32,543 nucleotides of DNA from Microcoleus sp. GA_180221_E-2-1-MAG-45_12 (GCA_020692245.1 JAIMKT010000046.1:1-32543); one strand, 5' to 3'; shown: positions 1 to 7,994, counted from the stretch's first letter. The notes: generated by a model not told the origin, from the sequence alone. A program made the numbers and translations.

Positions 1-222
1 TATCAGTTATCAGTTATCAGTTATCAGTTATCAGTTACTCGTACTGAGTGTAGCCAAAGTATCAGTTATTAGGAGGTAAAGGAGGTAAGGGGAGATACAG
101 GGAGGTAGAGGCGATACAGTTATCAGTTACTCGTACTGAGCGGAGTCGAAGTATCAGTTATCAGTTGTAAGCTCTTAATGTTTACTGTTTACTGTTCACT
201 GTTCACTGTTCACTGTTTACTG
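1..222. repeat. Block of three short tandem-repeat families
   Basis: Five exact copies of the heptamer TATCAGT fill 1-35. A 12-bp string ACTCGTACTGAG follows at 37-48 and recurs at 129-140, each followed by a related tail and more TATCAGT units. Between them, about 64-115, lies a GGAGGTA-rich array of roughly 10-bp units, the same family as the arrays at 15791, 16527 and 16738. From 181 to 222 there are six copies of the heptamer TTTACTG/TTCACTG. These are STRR-type repeats, common in cyanobacterial intergenic DNA. The third array overlaps the last codons of mntC. There are no spacers of constant length, so this is not CRISPR. Confidence 0.9.
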
Positions 223-1232
223 TTTTTTAATCCTTTAACTAGAGTATTGATATTGTAAGTAAGCAAATCTAGATAGGTGGGGGCGACTCCTCCGGGGGTG
301 GTGAGAGAATCTACATAGAATACGCCAGCAAACTTGGCTCCGGTTTCCCTAGCAACTTGTTTTTGGGTATCAGCACTAACGGTACTTTCACAAAAAACGA
401 CGGGGATTTGTTGGCTTTTTACCTGTTCAATTACGTTTTGAACTTGCTTGGGAGTAGCCTGTTGATCCGAATTTACTGCCCAGAGATAAAGCTCTTTGAG
501 TCCATAGTCTTTGGCAATATAAGAAAAGGCTCCTTCGCAACTAACAATGAATCTTTTTTCTGGGGGAACTGTAGCGATCGTCTCCCGGAGTTTTTGGTCT
601 AGGGCTTTAATTTTTTCGCCATAAGCTGCCGCATTACTGTTATAAACACTGGCATTAACAGGGTCTAAATCTCCCAAGGCTTTGCGAATATTTTCGACAT
701 AAATAAGAGCTGCTTTTGGTGACATCCATGCATGGGGATTCGGTTTGCCCGCAGCTTCATCTTGGGCAATATTAATGACCTCGACCCCTTCGCTAAGAGT
801 GACACGGGGAACATCCTGCAAGTTTCCATAAAATTTTTCTGCCCATCTTTCCAAATTCAAGCCATTATCCAGAATCAAATCTGCCTGTTGTCCTCGTTGC
901 AGATCGCTAGGAGTTGGTTCATAGCCGTGAACTTCTGCACCAATTTTGGTTAAAGACTGAACGATCGCCCGATCTCCGGCTACCTGTTGAGCCATATCAG
1001 CGATCACTGTAAAAGTCGTCAGGATAACTTTTTTGTCTTGATTTTGGGATAAATTTTGGGTTGGATTTTGGGTCTTACTCCCCGCCGTTGGGGTGATGTT
1101 GGTCTCCACAGAGCTGCAAGCACTGCCTAATAACAGGAGGAGAGCGATCGCCCCTCGGCTACACTTACTCAAGCTTTGCAACAAATTACTGACTTTACTG
1201 GCTTTTTTGCTTACATCATGAATATCTTTCAC
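210..1232 (-). CDS. mntC: Manganese-binding lipoprotein of an ABC importer (MntC-like)
   Basis: This is the periplasmic solute-binding lipoprotein that captures Mn2+ (possibly Zn2+) for an ABC importer. A signal peptide ends in the lipobox LGSAC with lipidated Cys39. The expected cluster A-I metal ligands are visible: His102 (VHGYEPTPSD), His167 (NPHAWMSP), Glu233 (SCEGAFSYIA) and Asp308 (FYVDSLTTPGG). Cys232 and Cys281 are 49 residues apart, the same spacing as the regulatory disulfide of Synechocystis MntC (Cys219-Cys268), which favours Mn over Zn. The start is GTG with an AGAGG ribosome site about 7 bases upstream. The last residues, NSKQ and stop, are encoded by the heptamer array at 181-222. 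ATPase and permease genes would lie beyond the left window edge; they are not seen here. Confidence 0.92.
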   Translation of the reverse strand: MKDIHDVSKKASKVSNLLQSLSKCSRGAIALLLLLGSACSSVETNITPTAGSKTQNPTQNLSQNQDKKVILTTFTVIADMAQQVAGDRAIVQSLTKIGAEVHGYEPTPSDLQRGQQADLILDNGLNLERWAEKFYGNLQDVPRVTLSEGVEVINIAQDEAAGKPNPHAWMSPKAALIYVENIRKALGDLDPVNASVYNSNAAAYGEKIKALDQKLRETIATVPPEKRFIVSCEGAFSYIAKDYGLKELYLWAVNSDQQATPKQVQNVIEQVKSQQIPVVFCESTVSADTQKQVARETGAKFAGVFYVDSLTTPGGVAPTYLDLLTYNINTLVKGLKNSKQ

Positions 1233-1242
1233 GGCAACCTCT

Positions 1243-1286
1243 TAACAACTCATATTCTTCTCATGTTCTTTTCATAGTCTTCTCAT
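1243..1286 (-). promoter_or_regulatory. Four 11-bp phased direct repeats upstream of mntC, candidate operator
   Basis: Read on the mntC strand, four contiguous 11-mers occur: ATGAGAAGACT, ATGAAAAGAAC, ATGAGAAGAAT and ATGAGTTGTTA, with ATGA starting every 11 bases. They end 10 bases before the mntC GTG. A possible -10 (GATAAT or TAAGAT) lies just upstream of the first unit at about 1288-1295, so the repeats would sit at or below the transcription start. Direct repeats with an 11-bp period are typical targets of OmpR/PhoB-family regulators. In Synechocystis the mntCAB operon is repressed by the OmpR-type regulator ManR under Mn sufficiency. The assignment to ManR is inference. Confidence 0.5.
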
Positions 1287-1472
1287 AATTATCTTAGCAT
1301 AGCCTAGAATTAACCAAAAAAACTTAACAATCTGCCAAAAAAAAGGACTCACCCTACGATGTGTCCCGTTGTTTAGAGTAGATTATTAAATTTAGTTAAA
1401 TATGAAATTTTGCTTGATATGTGGTTATCTCAGGAATTATCTAGGACAGAAGTCTAAGAATAGATTGTGGGA

Positions 1473-1673
1473 TTAATTGCAGATTTTGATTAGACCACGG
1501 CGGACAGAGTAGAGAATGCGATCGAGATGGCTCCGGTCTTCGGGATCAAGATTCTCGTTAAGGGTTGCAGCTAAGAGGGCATAGCGATCTTCCAAGGTCA
1601 CAATCCCAGTAGTAGCAACGGAGGCAAACACTTCAGAAATAGTTCCGGGAACGAGATGAAGATTGTAGGACAT
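1473..1673 (-). CDS. Small conserved-looking cyanobacterial protein, function unknown
   Basis: This 66-residue protein begins MSYNLHLVPG and ends YSVRRGLIKICN. It has no signal peptide, membrane segment or cysteine pair. The middle (TLEDRYALLAATLNENLDPEDRSHLDRILYSVRRG, described by its ends at residues 26-60) looks like two helices joined by an acidic turn. It resembles a class of short cyanobacterial proteins built around an L..EDR..L..A.L...L..E.R..L.R.LY.VRRG pattern, recalled without a family name. It stands alone between mntC (-) and sepF (+). Codon use looks like that of its neighbours, which supports a real gene. No function can be given. Confidence 0.65.
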   Translation of the reverse strand: MSYNLHLVPGTISEVFASVATTGIVTLEDRYALLAATLNENLDPEDRSHLDRILYSVRRGLIKICN

Positions 1674-1986
1674 GGCTTTACGAGGGGGGTTACTACTCTT
1701 CTATCATCATCGATTTTCCCAGAAGCGTTGGTGATATGAATATCAAATTTTCGTGAGGCGATCGGGCAACAGTGGTGATAGACATCATAGGAAATCTATG
1801 TATTTCATGATACAATTTTATAATTGCTTAAAATTTTTTTTTGAATCTTGGCTGAACTTCACTTCATTTCACTAAATACTTGAGAATAAATAATTCAAAC
1901 TACTTCAAATATCTAGCAAATTTCTAGAGCTTGGGCTAATATGTTGACAATCCAAGGAAAACCCATCGCATAATGGAGTCGTTACT
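1674..1986. other. AT-rich intergenic region between a small gene and sepF
   Basis: About 310 bases separate the divergent small gene (-) and sepF (+). The region is AT-rich with homopolymer runs near 1837-1850. A TTGACA at 1944-1949 and a CATAAT at 1969-1974 are 19 bases apart, a weak promoter candidate. The only clear signal is GGAG at 1975-1978, correctly spaced as ribosome site for the sepF GTG. No RNA gene or repeat was recognised. Confidence 0.5.
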
Positions 1987-2586
1987 GTGAATAATATATT
2001 TACCAAGCTTAAGGATTTTGTCGGTTTCGGAGAACCACAAGATTATGAAGAATACGAAGAAGAGGTAGAAACTGCCCCTTCTTATCAAAATCTCTATCAG
2101 CAGGAACATCCACCTGTCGCCCAAGAAGAAACTCTTCCCCGCCGCCGGAGCCGGGAGAGATTGAACATTGCTAATGACGGAGGATTAGGGGGATCTACTA
2201 TGAATAATGTGATTGGAATGCCCGGTTTAGCCAATGGAACTTCTGAAGTTGTGGTGATTGAACCCCGCTCCTTTGAAGAAATGCCAGAGGTAATCCGGTC
2301 ATTACGAGATCGTAAGGCTGTAGTCCTCAACCTGACTCTGATGGATCCCGACCAAGCTCAAAGATCTGTGGACTTTGTTGCTGGTGGTACCTATGCCATT
2401 GATGGCTATCAAGAGCGGATTGGAGAAAGTATTTTTCTCTTCACTCCCAGCTGTGTTCAAGTTAGTACCCAATCTGGCACTATCCAAGATTTGCCTAGCC
2501 CTCAATCGCCTTCCATGCCCCAAGTTCGTGTCAGTCGAGCCGTCCCTCCCAACCCTTGGGGAGAAAGCACCCGCATGGCGCAGTAA
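1987..2586 (+). CDS. sepF: Cell division protein SepF
   Basis: SepF (Cdv2 in cyanobacteria) bundles FtsZ filaments and tethers them to the membrane at mid-cell. The N-terminus [20 protein letters not shown] matches the membrane-targeting amphipathic helix. An acidic and arginine-rich linker (residues about 20-65) follows. The SepF/DUF552 fold starts near residue 77 with [20 protein letters not shown] and includes the conserved [15 protein letters not shown] turn and FLFTPS strand. A Pro-rich tail closes the protein. Length (199 residues) fits cyanobacterial SepF. The start is GTG, supported by GGAG 8 bases upstream and by the fit of the helix. It is transcribed alone and is not in a division cluster. 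Confidence 0.95.
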   Translation: MNNIFTKLKDFVGFGEPQDYEEYEEEVETAPSYQNLYQQEHPPVAQEETLPRRRSRERLNIANDGGLGGSTMNNVIGMPGLANGTSEVVVIEPRSFEEMPEVIRSLRDRKAVVLNLTLMDPDQAQRSVDFVAGGTYAIDGYQERIGESIFLFTPSCVQVSTQSGTIQDLPSPQSPSMPQVRVSRAVPPNPWGESTRMAQ

Positions 2587-2592
2587 CTACAC

Positions 2593-2622
2593 GATAACTG
2601 CCTAGAAGATAACTGCCTAGAA
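2593..2622. repeat. 15-bp tandem duplication just after sepF
   Basis: The 15-mer GATAACTGCCTAGAA occurs twice with no gap at 2593-2607 and 2608-2622, seven bases after the sepF stop. The string TAACT that starts each unit also overlaps the sepF TAA stop (TAACTAC). A 12-bp perfect palindrome CCCCGATCGGGG follows at 2654-2665 and could form a stem. It is not followed by a T-run, so it is not called a terminator. Confidence 0.85.
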
Positions 2623-2853
2623 GAACAAAAAGAAAGACAAAAGAATACTAAGACCCCGATCGGGGCAGGAGTTTTGAGTAGCCGATAATCTTGTAAAAGT
2701 TTTTGGAGTTCTACTCAAAATTTTTTTATATCTAGTATTTTATACCTAATAACTGTGAACAAAAACACCAGTTAGGGGTGATACCCATCACTCGTCGGCG
2801 ATCGAACTATGAATTAGTGTAAGGGGAGAGACTTGGAAGAGGGGCAATCGTAT

Positions 2854-3396
2854 ATGGATGTTTTTACTATCTTAAAACTTTATTCCACGGGAATTAGAGA
2901 CTTCAGTAAAGTAAATCTGAGTGGGGCGGTGTTGAGCCAAGCCAACCTGAGTAGAGTCAATTTAAGCCTTGCTAACCTAAGTAGGACTAATCTGAGCTTG
3001 ACAAACTTGAGTCGATCGAATCTTAGTGGCACCAATCTTAGTGGCACCAACTTGATCGGCGCAGACCTCAATGGCACGGATTTAACCGGAGCAAAGTTGA
3101 CTTGGGCAAGCCTGATGGGGGCAGATATGGTGGGAGTAGACCTCACCCTCGCCGACATGATTGAGGCAAATTTGGGATTAGCAAACATGAGCTTTGCCAA
3201 CCTCCATGGAGCCTATCTGATCGGAGCCAACCTCAATGGAGCCAACCTGAGTGGAGCCAACCTGAGCGGAGCCAACCTGAGCGGAGCCAACCTGAGCTGG
3301 GCAGACCTCTCGGAAGCTGACCTCACTGAAGCAAACCTGACCGGGGCAAATATCAATGGAGCCACCATGCCTGATGGCTTAAAAATACTAGCCTAG
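2854..3396 (+). CDS. Pentapeptide repeat protein
   Basis: After a leader MDVFTILKLYSTGIRDF nearly all of the protein consists of A(N/D)LSX-type pentapeptides (residues about 18-175), which fold into a right-handed quadrilateral beta helix. There is no signal peptide or extra domain; its role is unknown, as for most of the many cyanobacterial members. The start chosen is ATG at 2854. A TTG at 2833 in the same frame would add seven residues, but the M-D-V leader matches how such proteins usually begin, and AGGGG lies about 10 bases before the ATG. Repeats near 3240-3300 are almost identical at DNA level (GAGCCAACCTGAGCG units), which suggests recent unit duplication. Confidence 0.88.
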   Translation: MDVFTILKLYSTGIRDFSKVNLSGAVLSQANLSRVNLSLANLSRTNLSLTNLSRSNLSGTNLSGTNLIGADLNGTDLTGAKLTWASLMGADMVGVDLTLADMIEANLGLANMSFANLHGAYLIGANLNGANLSGANLSGANLSGANLSWADLSEADLTEANLTGANINGATMPDGLKILA

Positions 3397-3493
3397 AGCC
3401 TTAGTTTGTTTTTCCTCTTCCCTGTCTCCGTTACGACTTCAAAGATAACTTTGATCCTAACTTTAACTCCTGACTTTAATTTTTAGGGCTTCT

Positions 3494-4393
3494 ATGCAAC
3501 TGGTGAAAAGAGAATTGAAAAAAGAGTTGATGGACTACCTAGTGTCAGAGCTAGAAAATTGTGTAGCCCAGCAATTCACTGGCAGACTGGATATCTCTAC
3601 ATCCAAAGGAGACTATAGCCTCTATTTTGGCTTGGGGCGTTTAGTTTGGGCGACTGGGGGCTGGCATTCCCGGCGACGCTGGCAGCGAAATTTGACTCAA
3701 TTCTGCCCTGATCTAGATGTGGCTCAATTGCGGATGCACCGAACTGAGGAGATGGATAACTGGGAGTACAGTTCTTTGGTGAATTCTTTGCATCGGGGTT
3801 ATTTAAATAAAGAGAATTTGTTGATGGTGGCGACGGGGGCAATCCGGGAAGTATTGTTTGATCTGTTGCAAATTATTGCCGCTAAGGAAGCGATCGCCTC
3901 TTCCCACTCTTCTGCCCATTCCAGAAATAACCAAGATATTCCTAGAGATATGTCTGGAGAAAGTCGAAAAAATATTTACAAAGAGCATTTACAAATAAAA
4001 GCCCATTGGGGGAGTCGCCCCGCCGGAAACTATACTCTCCCTAGAGCTTTGACTATTGACTTGGCAGAAATCTTTGCAGAAGTGAGAAAAGAATGGCGAT
4101 GCTGGGAGCGAGTGATCGGTATAGAAGCCATAAAATGCTCCCCGAACCAAGTTCCAGTCCTCAGAAAACCAGCTAATCTTAAGCAAAAAATCTCTGCAAA
4201 GTCCTACAGAAATTTATCCGTGCTGGCTAGTGGGAACTATACGATCCGGGATATTTCTGGTATTTTACATAGACCTGCATGGCAAGTGATGAATTTGCTC
4301 CTGCCCCATGTCCGGGCTAGTGATATTGGCTTAGTTGATGTGGCAGATTTGGATAATATTGCGGCAGTTCCGGGGGTAAAAACTAGTGCTTAG
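3494..4393 (+). CDS. PATAN (DUF4388-type) domain protein lacking a receiver
   Basis: The protein looks like the N-terminal module of PatA/PixG-type cyanobacterial response regulators. Residues about 20-120 contain the QQFTGRLDI start, LYFGLGRLVWATGGWHSRRR and the NLLMVATGAIREVLFDLLQI helix. A second part (about 200-285) has the C-terminal half of the same module, with VPVLRKPANLKQKI and GNYTIRDISGILHR. In PatA and PixG a receiver domain follows; here the ORF ends a few residues later in VKTSA. No receiver is encoded directly downstream. PATAN proteins act through protein-protein contacts in phototaxis and heterocyst patterning, so this may be a partner or competitor of full-length regulators (inference). 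The stop codon lies in the first, diverged unit of a 17-bp tandem repeat. Confidence 0.75.
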   Translation: MQLVKRELKKELMDYLVSELENCVAQQFTGRLDISTSKGDYSLYFGLGRLVWATGGWHSRRRWQRNLTQFCPDLDVAQLRMHRTEEMDNWEYSSLVNSLHRGYLNKENLLMVATGAIREVLFDLLQIIAAKEAIASSHSSAHSRNNQDIPRDMSGESRKNIYKEHLQIKAHWGSRPAGNYTLPRALTIDLAEIFAEVRKEWRCWERVIGIEAIKCSPNQVPVLRKPANLKQKISAKSYRNLSVLASGNYTIRDISGILHRPAWQVMNLLLPHVRASDIGLVDVADLDNIAAVPGVKTSA

Positions 4394-4428
4394 TCTGGTG
4401 CGTAGTAAAAACTGGTGCGTAGTAAAAA
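4381..4428. repeat. 17-bp tandem repeat starting at a stop codon
   Basis: CTGGTGCGTAGTAAAAA occurs twice without gap, at 4395-4411 and 4412-4428. The 3' end of the preceding gene (ACTAGTGCTTAGT at about 4382-4394) matches the unit at 11 of 13 positions, so the gene's own stop region appears to be the ancestral copy. Confidence 0.85.
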
Positions 4429-4441
4429 TTGTAAAAATTAA

Positions 4442-4465
4442 GGACGCAAAGCCTTGCGCCCCTAC
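4442..4465. repeat. Dispersed hairpin repeat, copy 1
   Basis: GGACGCAAAGCCTTGCG followed by CCCCTAC. It can fold through GGACGCAA pairing with TTGCGCCC (one mismatch). A second copy with a one-base shorter loop lies at 29780-29802. It sits between converging genes and may act as a bidirectional transcript end or be a REP-like element. Confidence 0.75.
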
Positions 4466-4498
4466 GGTTGACTCATATCTAACTTCAAATATTCAGTT

Positions 4499-5458
4499 CT
4501 AACTGCCCGATCGAACAGCCCGAAACATCCCAAATCGGCATAAGCCCGTCCCAAAAGCCAAACGCATCAAGATTAGGGTGGGGACTTCCCGGAGAGATTT
4601 GAGAAAACCAGAAATGCCAAATCGTACCAAGCCTTCTGGTCTGATGATCCCCTGCCAGATAGAATCTAGCCAAGATGGGAGAGTGGGGATTGTCCAGTCG
4701 GCGGTGGTGACTTCTCCAGCAGCGAGTCCAGTGGCGGCGAGGAGTTCAGAAAATCCTTCAATACTCGAAAAAGCAGGGTGTGACCATTGGTCTAGGAGTT
4801 GTTGCATGACGGGCTTTTCCCAAAAGTTGAGGGGAACTTGTCGATCGTCCCTCTGGTTCCAATCTGCCACTACCAACACACCACCAGGTTTGAGGACTCG
4901 GAGTAATTCCTTGGCAAAAATAGCTTTGTCTGGCATGTGCGGTCCGGCTTCGATCGACCACACCACATCAAAACTGCCATCAGCAAAAGAAAGATTCATG
5001 GCATCATCCACCAAGAATTGAGCATTGAGTCCCTCGGCTGTCAATTCCTGTGCCCTTTTCACCTGTTGGGGGCTAATGGTCACTCCCGTCACCGCAAATC
5101 CATAATCCTTGGCAAGAATGCGGCTACTACCGCCAATGCCACAGCCCACATCCAGCACAGTTGTTCCTGCCGGAAGGGTATCTAAGCCACCCCAGCGCAC
5201 CATCTCATGGACAAAATCAGCCTTAGCCTCCAAGAAATCCTTCGATCGAGGCGGGGAGCCGTAGTGACCAAGATGAATATGATCGCCCCAGTAAAACTCA
5301 AGAATGCCATCTTCTGTCCAAGCATCGTAGGAGTTTGCCACGGAATCAGCTGACTGGTAACGGCGGGCAGTCAGGAAATATGCAATAGTCGCCACCATCG
5401 CGATCGCCCCTAGGCAACCCAGCCCAATCAAAACTAGGTAAAGTAAATTCATAAACAA
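4499..5458 (-). CDS. MPBQ/MSBQ methyltransferase (Sll0418-like)
   Basis: This SAM-dependent methyltransferase very probably methylates 2-methyl-6-phytyl- and 2-methyl-6-solanyl-benzoquinol, the shared step of tocopherol and plastoquinone synthesis. An N-terminal membrane anchor covers residues 4-30. The stretches YQSADSVANSYDAWTEDGIL, YWGDHIHLGHYG, DVGCGIGGSSRILAKDYG (SAM motif I, near 103-120), VEAGPHMPDKA-type (here IEAGPHMPDKA), FWEKPVMQQLLDQWSHP and the C-terminal MRLAFGTGLCRFGMF agree closely with Synechocystis Sll0418 as remembered. Length (319) matches. gamma-Tocopherol methyltransferase, the nearest paralogue, lacks the YQSADSVA segment. It stands alone, converging on the PATAN gene, and would act at the thylakoid or inner envelope membrane. 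Confidence 0.92.
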   Translation of the reverse strand: MFMNLLYLVLIGLGCLGAIAMVATIAYFLTARRYQSADSVANSYDAWTEDGILEFYWGDHIHLGHYGSPPRSKDFLEAKADFVHEMVRWGGLDTLPAGTTVLDVGCGIGGSSRILAKDYGFAVTGVTISPQQVKRAQELTAEGLNAQFLVDDAMNLSFADGSFDVVWSIEAGPHMPDKAIFAKELLRVLKPGGVLVVADWNQRDDRQVPLNFWEKPVMQQLLDQWSHPAFSSIEGFSELLAATGLAAGEVTTADWTIPTLPSWLDSIWQGIIRPEGLVRFGISGFLKSLREVPTLILMRLAFGTGLCRFGMFRAVRSGS

Positions 5459-5543
5459 GCCTTAATAATTCTCTACAAATCTTTTTGTAGCACAAAATAC
5501 AGGCTAAATTCTTTCTATGATTGTCTTATCCAATTATCCTCAA

Positions 5544-6770
5544 TTATCCTAAAAGAGACTCGGTGGCAGTTTCAGCCTTGACGGGTTTAGCAAAGAAGTA
5601 GCCCTGTCCGTGGACGCAGCCAAGTTCGAGGAGTCGATCGCACTGTACTTTGGTTTCTACTCCCTCCACGATCACATCCAAGCGCCGACTGTGGGCAAGG
5701 AGCATCAAGGTATAGATCAGATCCCACTTTTGTTGCTGAATAAAAGATTTATCAATCTTCATCACATCTAAGGGCAGTTCGTAGAGCCGCGAGAGGGAAG
5801 AGTAGCCCGTACCAAAATCATCAATGTATATTTTAATGCCCAGTTTCTTGAGTTGATGGAGAGTTTCTAGCACTATGGCTTGATTCTCCATTAAGACACT
5901 TTCAGTAATTTCTAAACGCAGAGAATTGGGAGCTAGGGGAATCTCTTGGAGTATATTTTGGACTTCTAAAATAAATTCTGGGTCTTCTAACTGTCTGCCA
6001 GAAACGTTCACACTCATGGTCAAGGGAATCTCTCTCGGAAATTCTTGCTGCCATTGATGTAACTGTTGACAGGCAGTTTTGAGAACAAAAAGACCGAGGG
6101 GGATAATTAAATTAGATTCTTCGGCGATGGGAATAAATTGATCTGGGGGGACAACTCCTAAGCGTTGATTGCGCCACCGGACAAGGGCTTCAAAACCCAT
6201 AATTTCTGTAGTTTCTAGGTTGACTATGCTCTGATAATGAACCTCTAATTCTTGACGATTGATGGCTGATCGCAGGTCATTGCCTAACCGCAATCGATCG
6301 AGGTCTTCCGTGGTGATCAACTTTGCTTGAGTTTCTGGATCACTTTCAATGACATTAGTTAATCTTTCGAGGCGATCGGTGTTGCTGAGGGCAATTTCTA
6401 GCATCCTCTGCCCTTTTTGGGAAACATTTCCCAGTTTTCCAGACAGTAACAGCCCGATCGCCCCCCGAATCGAAGTCAGGGGAGTCCGCAATTCATGGCT
6501 AATAATGGCAATAAATTCTTCTGTGGAGGCTTCAATAGCAATATCATCGAGGTGATTGAGGTTGTCAATAATTTTGTCAGCAAAATGGGAGCTAAGGTTG
6601 GGGGTAAGGTCCTGATTAGAATTATCCTCAGCACTATTCTCTGGTTGATCCTCAACGGTGAAATTTGTGAGGACTTCCTCCCAGTCTAGGGTAGTTTTTT
6701 CCCACGCCATCAATCGTGATGAATCCATTTTGCTCACATCCTCTACTTTTTTGTCTGTGGTAGCCAGCAT
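5544..6770 (-). CDS. HisKA-EAL fusion, putative c-di-GMP phosphodiesterase
   Basis: The first 80 residues are acidic and have no recognised domain. A dimerisation/phospho-acceptor domain follows (about 84-140) with SHELRTPLTS, acceptor His92, continuing to the usual RMLEIALSNTDRLERLTN helix. The histidine-kinase ATPase domain that should come next is absent. Instead an EAL domain begins near 155 (LRSAINRQELEVHYQ). Its catalytic residues are present: E184-A-L, Asn245 (SVNVSGRQ), Glu277 (LEITES), Asp307-Asp308 (IDDFGTGYSSL), Lys328 (MKIDKSFI), Glu359 (EGVET) and Gln379 (GQGYFFAKP). It should therefore hydrolyse c-di-GMP. There are no membrane segments and no GGDEF. The HisKA could dimerise the enzyme or accept phosphate from another kinase (inference). 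Confidence 0.88.
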   Translation of the reverse strand: MLATTDKKVEDVSKMDSSRLMAWEKTTLDWEEVLTNFTVEDQPENSAEDNSNQDLTPNLSSHFADKIIDNLNHLDDIAIEASTEEFIAIISHELRTPLTSIRGAIGLLLSGKLGNVSQKGQRMLEIALSNTDRLERLTNVIESDPETQAKLITTEDLDRLRLGNDLRSAINRQELEVHYQSIVNLETTEIMGFEALVRWRNQRLGVVPPDQFIPIAEESNLIIPLGLFVLKTACQQLHQWQQEFPREIPLTMSVNVSGRQLEDPEFILEVQNILQEIPLAPNSLRLEITESVLMENQAIVLETLHQLKKLGIKIYIDDFGTGYSSLSRLYELPLDVMKIDKSFIQQQKWDLIYTLMLLAHSRRLDVIVEGVETKVQCDRLLELGCVHGQGYFFAKPVKAETATESLLG

Positions 6771-6950
6771 TGAGTCCCCTATAGATTGTTCAGTGCGCCC
6801 ATTGTAGTAGAAGAAAAGTGAAAAACTAGGGAAGTATTCTAGAAATTGCCAAGTTTCTGGTGAAAATATTTTTCTCCCCAGGGATTTTGAGCTAGAAATA
6901 ACTCAGGCAGAGCCAGATACAGTCCGTTGCTATTGGAATTAAGACTTTAG

Positions 6951-7994
6951 CTAGATTTTGAGCTGCTTTTGGATTTGTTTGAGAGACTGATAAATTTCTG
7001 GTAACTTCCGTTGAATGGCGGCAACTTTGAGAAATAACTTATGGGGTAGAGCCGGACTTCCCGTCACGATCGCTCCCGGTTCCACATCGTTATGAACCCC
7101 TGCCTTTGCCGTGGCGATCGCCCCATCCCCAATCACCGCCTGATTTGCCACACCAACCTGTCCGGCCAAAATTACCCGATTCCCCACCCGGACTCCCCCC
7201 GCTAAACCTGCTTGGGAAGCAATGGCACAGTTAGCCCCGACTTGGCAGCCATGACCAATCTGCACAAGGTTATCCAGTTTCGTATTTTTGCCGATTCTGG
7301 TTTCGCCGACAGCGGGTCGATCGATGGCAGTATTACAACCTACTTCTACACCATCTTCTAGGACTGTGTAGCCCGACTGCTGCATTTTTACCCAGCCAGT
7401 GGGTACGGGGACAAACCCAAAACCCTCGGCTCCAATTACTGCCCCGCTATGAATCACACAATCCGCCCCAATTTGGCTCCGTTCATGGATGGTGCAATGG
7501 CTATGGAGGACAGTGCGATCGCCGATCTGGACACCGGGATAGATCACAACGTGGGGATGAACACACACGCCGTCTCCCAATTTCACCCCAGCTTGCAGCA
7601 CACTGTAGGCTCCCACATGGATATCTTTGCCGAGGATCACACTGGGATCAATCACAGCAGTGGGATGGATCTGGGGCTGGGGTTGGTAGGGTTGATAGAA
7701 GAGAGCGATCGCCATGGCAAAGGCTAATCGGGGTTCGGGGCTGCTAATCCACGCAATTTGACGGGCTGTGGCTTGCGCTTGGAGAGTGGTATCTGGGGGC
7801 AGAATCAAGGCACTGGCTTCGGTAGTTTGCACCATAGAGGCAAATTTTCCACCTTCAATGTAGCTCAGGCTGCTGGGTGTGGCTCGATCGACCGCCGCCA
7901 CCGAGGTAATCTCTAAGGAAGAACCCAATCCTACCGCCAAGCTATTTGCCTCTGCCCCACTCTCTAGCTTGTTAACGATTTCCTGAAACTGCAT
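6951..7994 (-). CDS. lpxD: UDP-3-O-acylglucosamine N-acyltransferase LpxD
   Basis: LpxD adds the second acyl chain, from acyl-ACP, to UDP-3-O-acylglucosamine in lipid A synthesis. Residues 1-100 form the uridine-binding N-terminal domain. Residues about 105-310 are hexapeptide repeats of a left-handed beta helix, with the family motif GAEGFGFVP (188-196) and catalytic His248 in NLVQIGHGC. The C-terminus ends in a helix (KVAAIQRKLPEIYQSLKQIQKQL). At 347 residues the length is normal. It is not clustered with lpxA, lpxC or fabZ here. Cyanobacteria have unusual lipid A or none, so the exact acceptor is uncertain. Heptamer-like ACTGAA/TTTACTG repeats lie in its leader (about 8014-8060). Confidence 0.93.
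   Translation of the reverse strand: MQFQEIVNKLESGAEANSLAVGLGSSLEITSVAAVDRATPSSLSYIEGGKFASMVQTTEASALILPPDTTLQAQATARQIAWISSPEPRLAFAMAIALFYQPYQPQPQIHPTAVIDPSVILGKDIHVGAYSVLQAGVKLGDGVCVHPHVVIYPGVQIGDRTVLHSHCTIHERSQIGADCVIHSGAVIGAEGFGFVPVPTGWVKMQQSGYTVLEDGVEVGCNTAIDRPAVGETRIGKNTKLDNLVQIGHGCQVGANCAIASQAGLAGGVRVGNRVILAGQVGVANQAVIGDGAIATAKAGVHNDVEPGAIVTGSPALPHKLFLKVAAIQRKLPEIYQSLKQIQKQLKI

Noticed and set aside
1-222. Possible CRISPR array
   Set aside because: Units are 7-10 bases, contiguous or nearly so, with no spacers of constant length; they are STRR-type repeats.
1944-1974. Promoter TTGACA-19-CATAAT before sepF
   Set aside because: The spacer is too long and the implied start site would lie after the GGAG ribosome site.
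2833-2853. TTG start for the first pentapeptide gene
   Set aside because: ATG 2854 is in frame, gives the usual M-D-V leader and has a better-spaced AGGGG.
2880-3200. Minus-strand ORF opposite the first pentapeptide gene
   Set aside because: Its Leu/Arg/Ala/Pro repeats are the antisense reading of the pentapeptide periodicity. The same applies to the ORF at 13660-14235.
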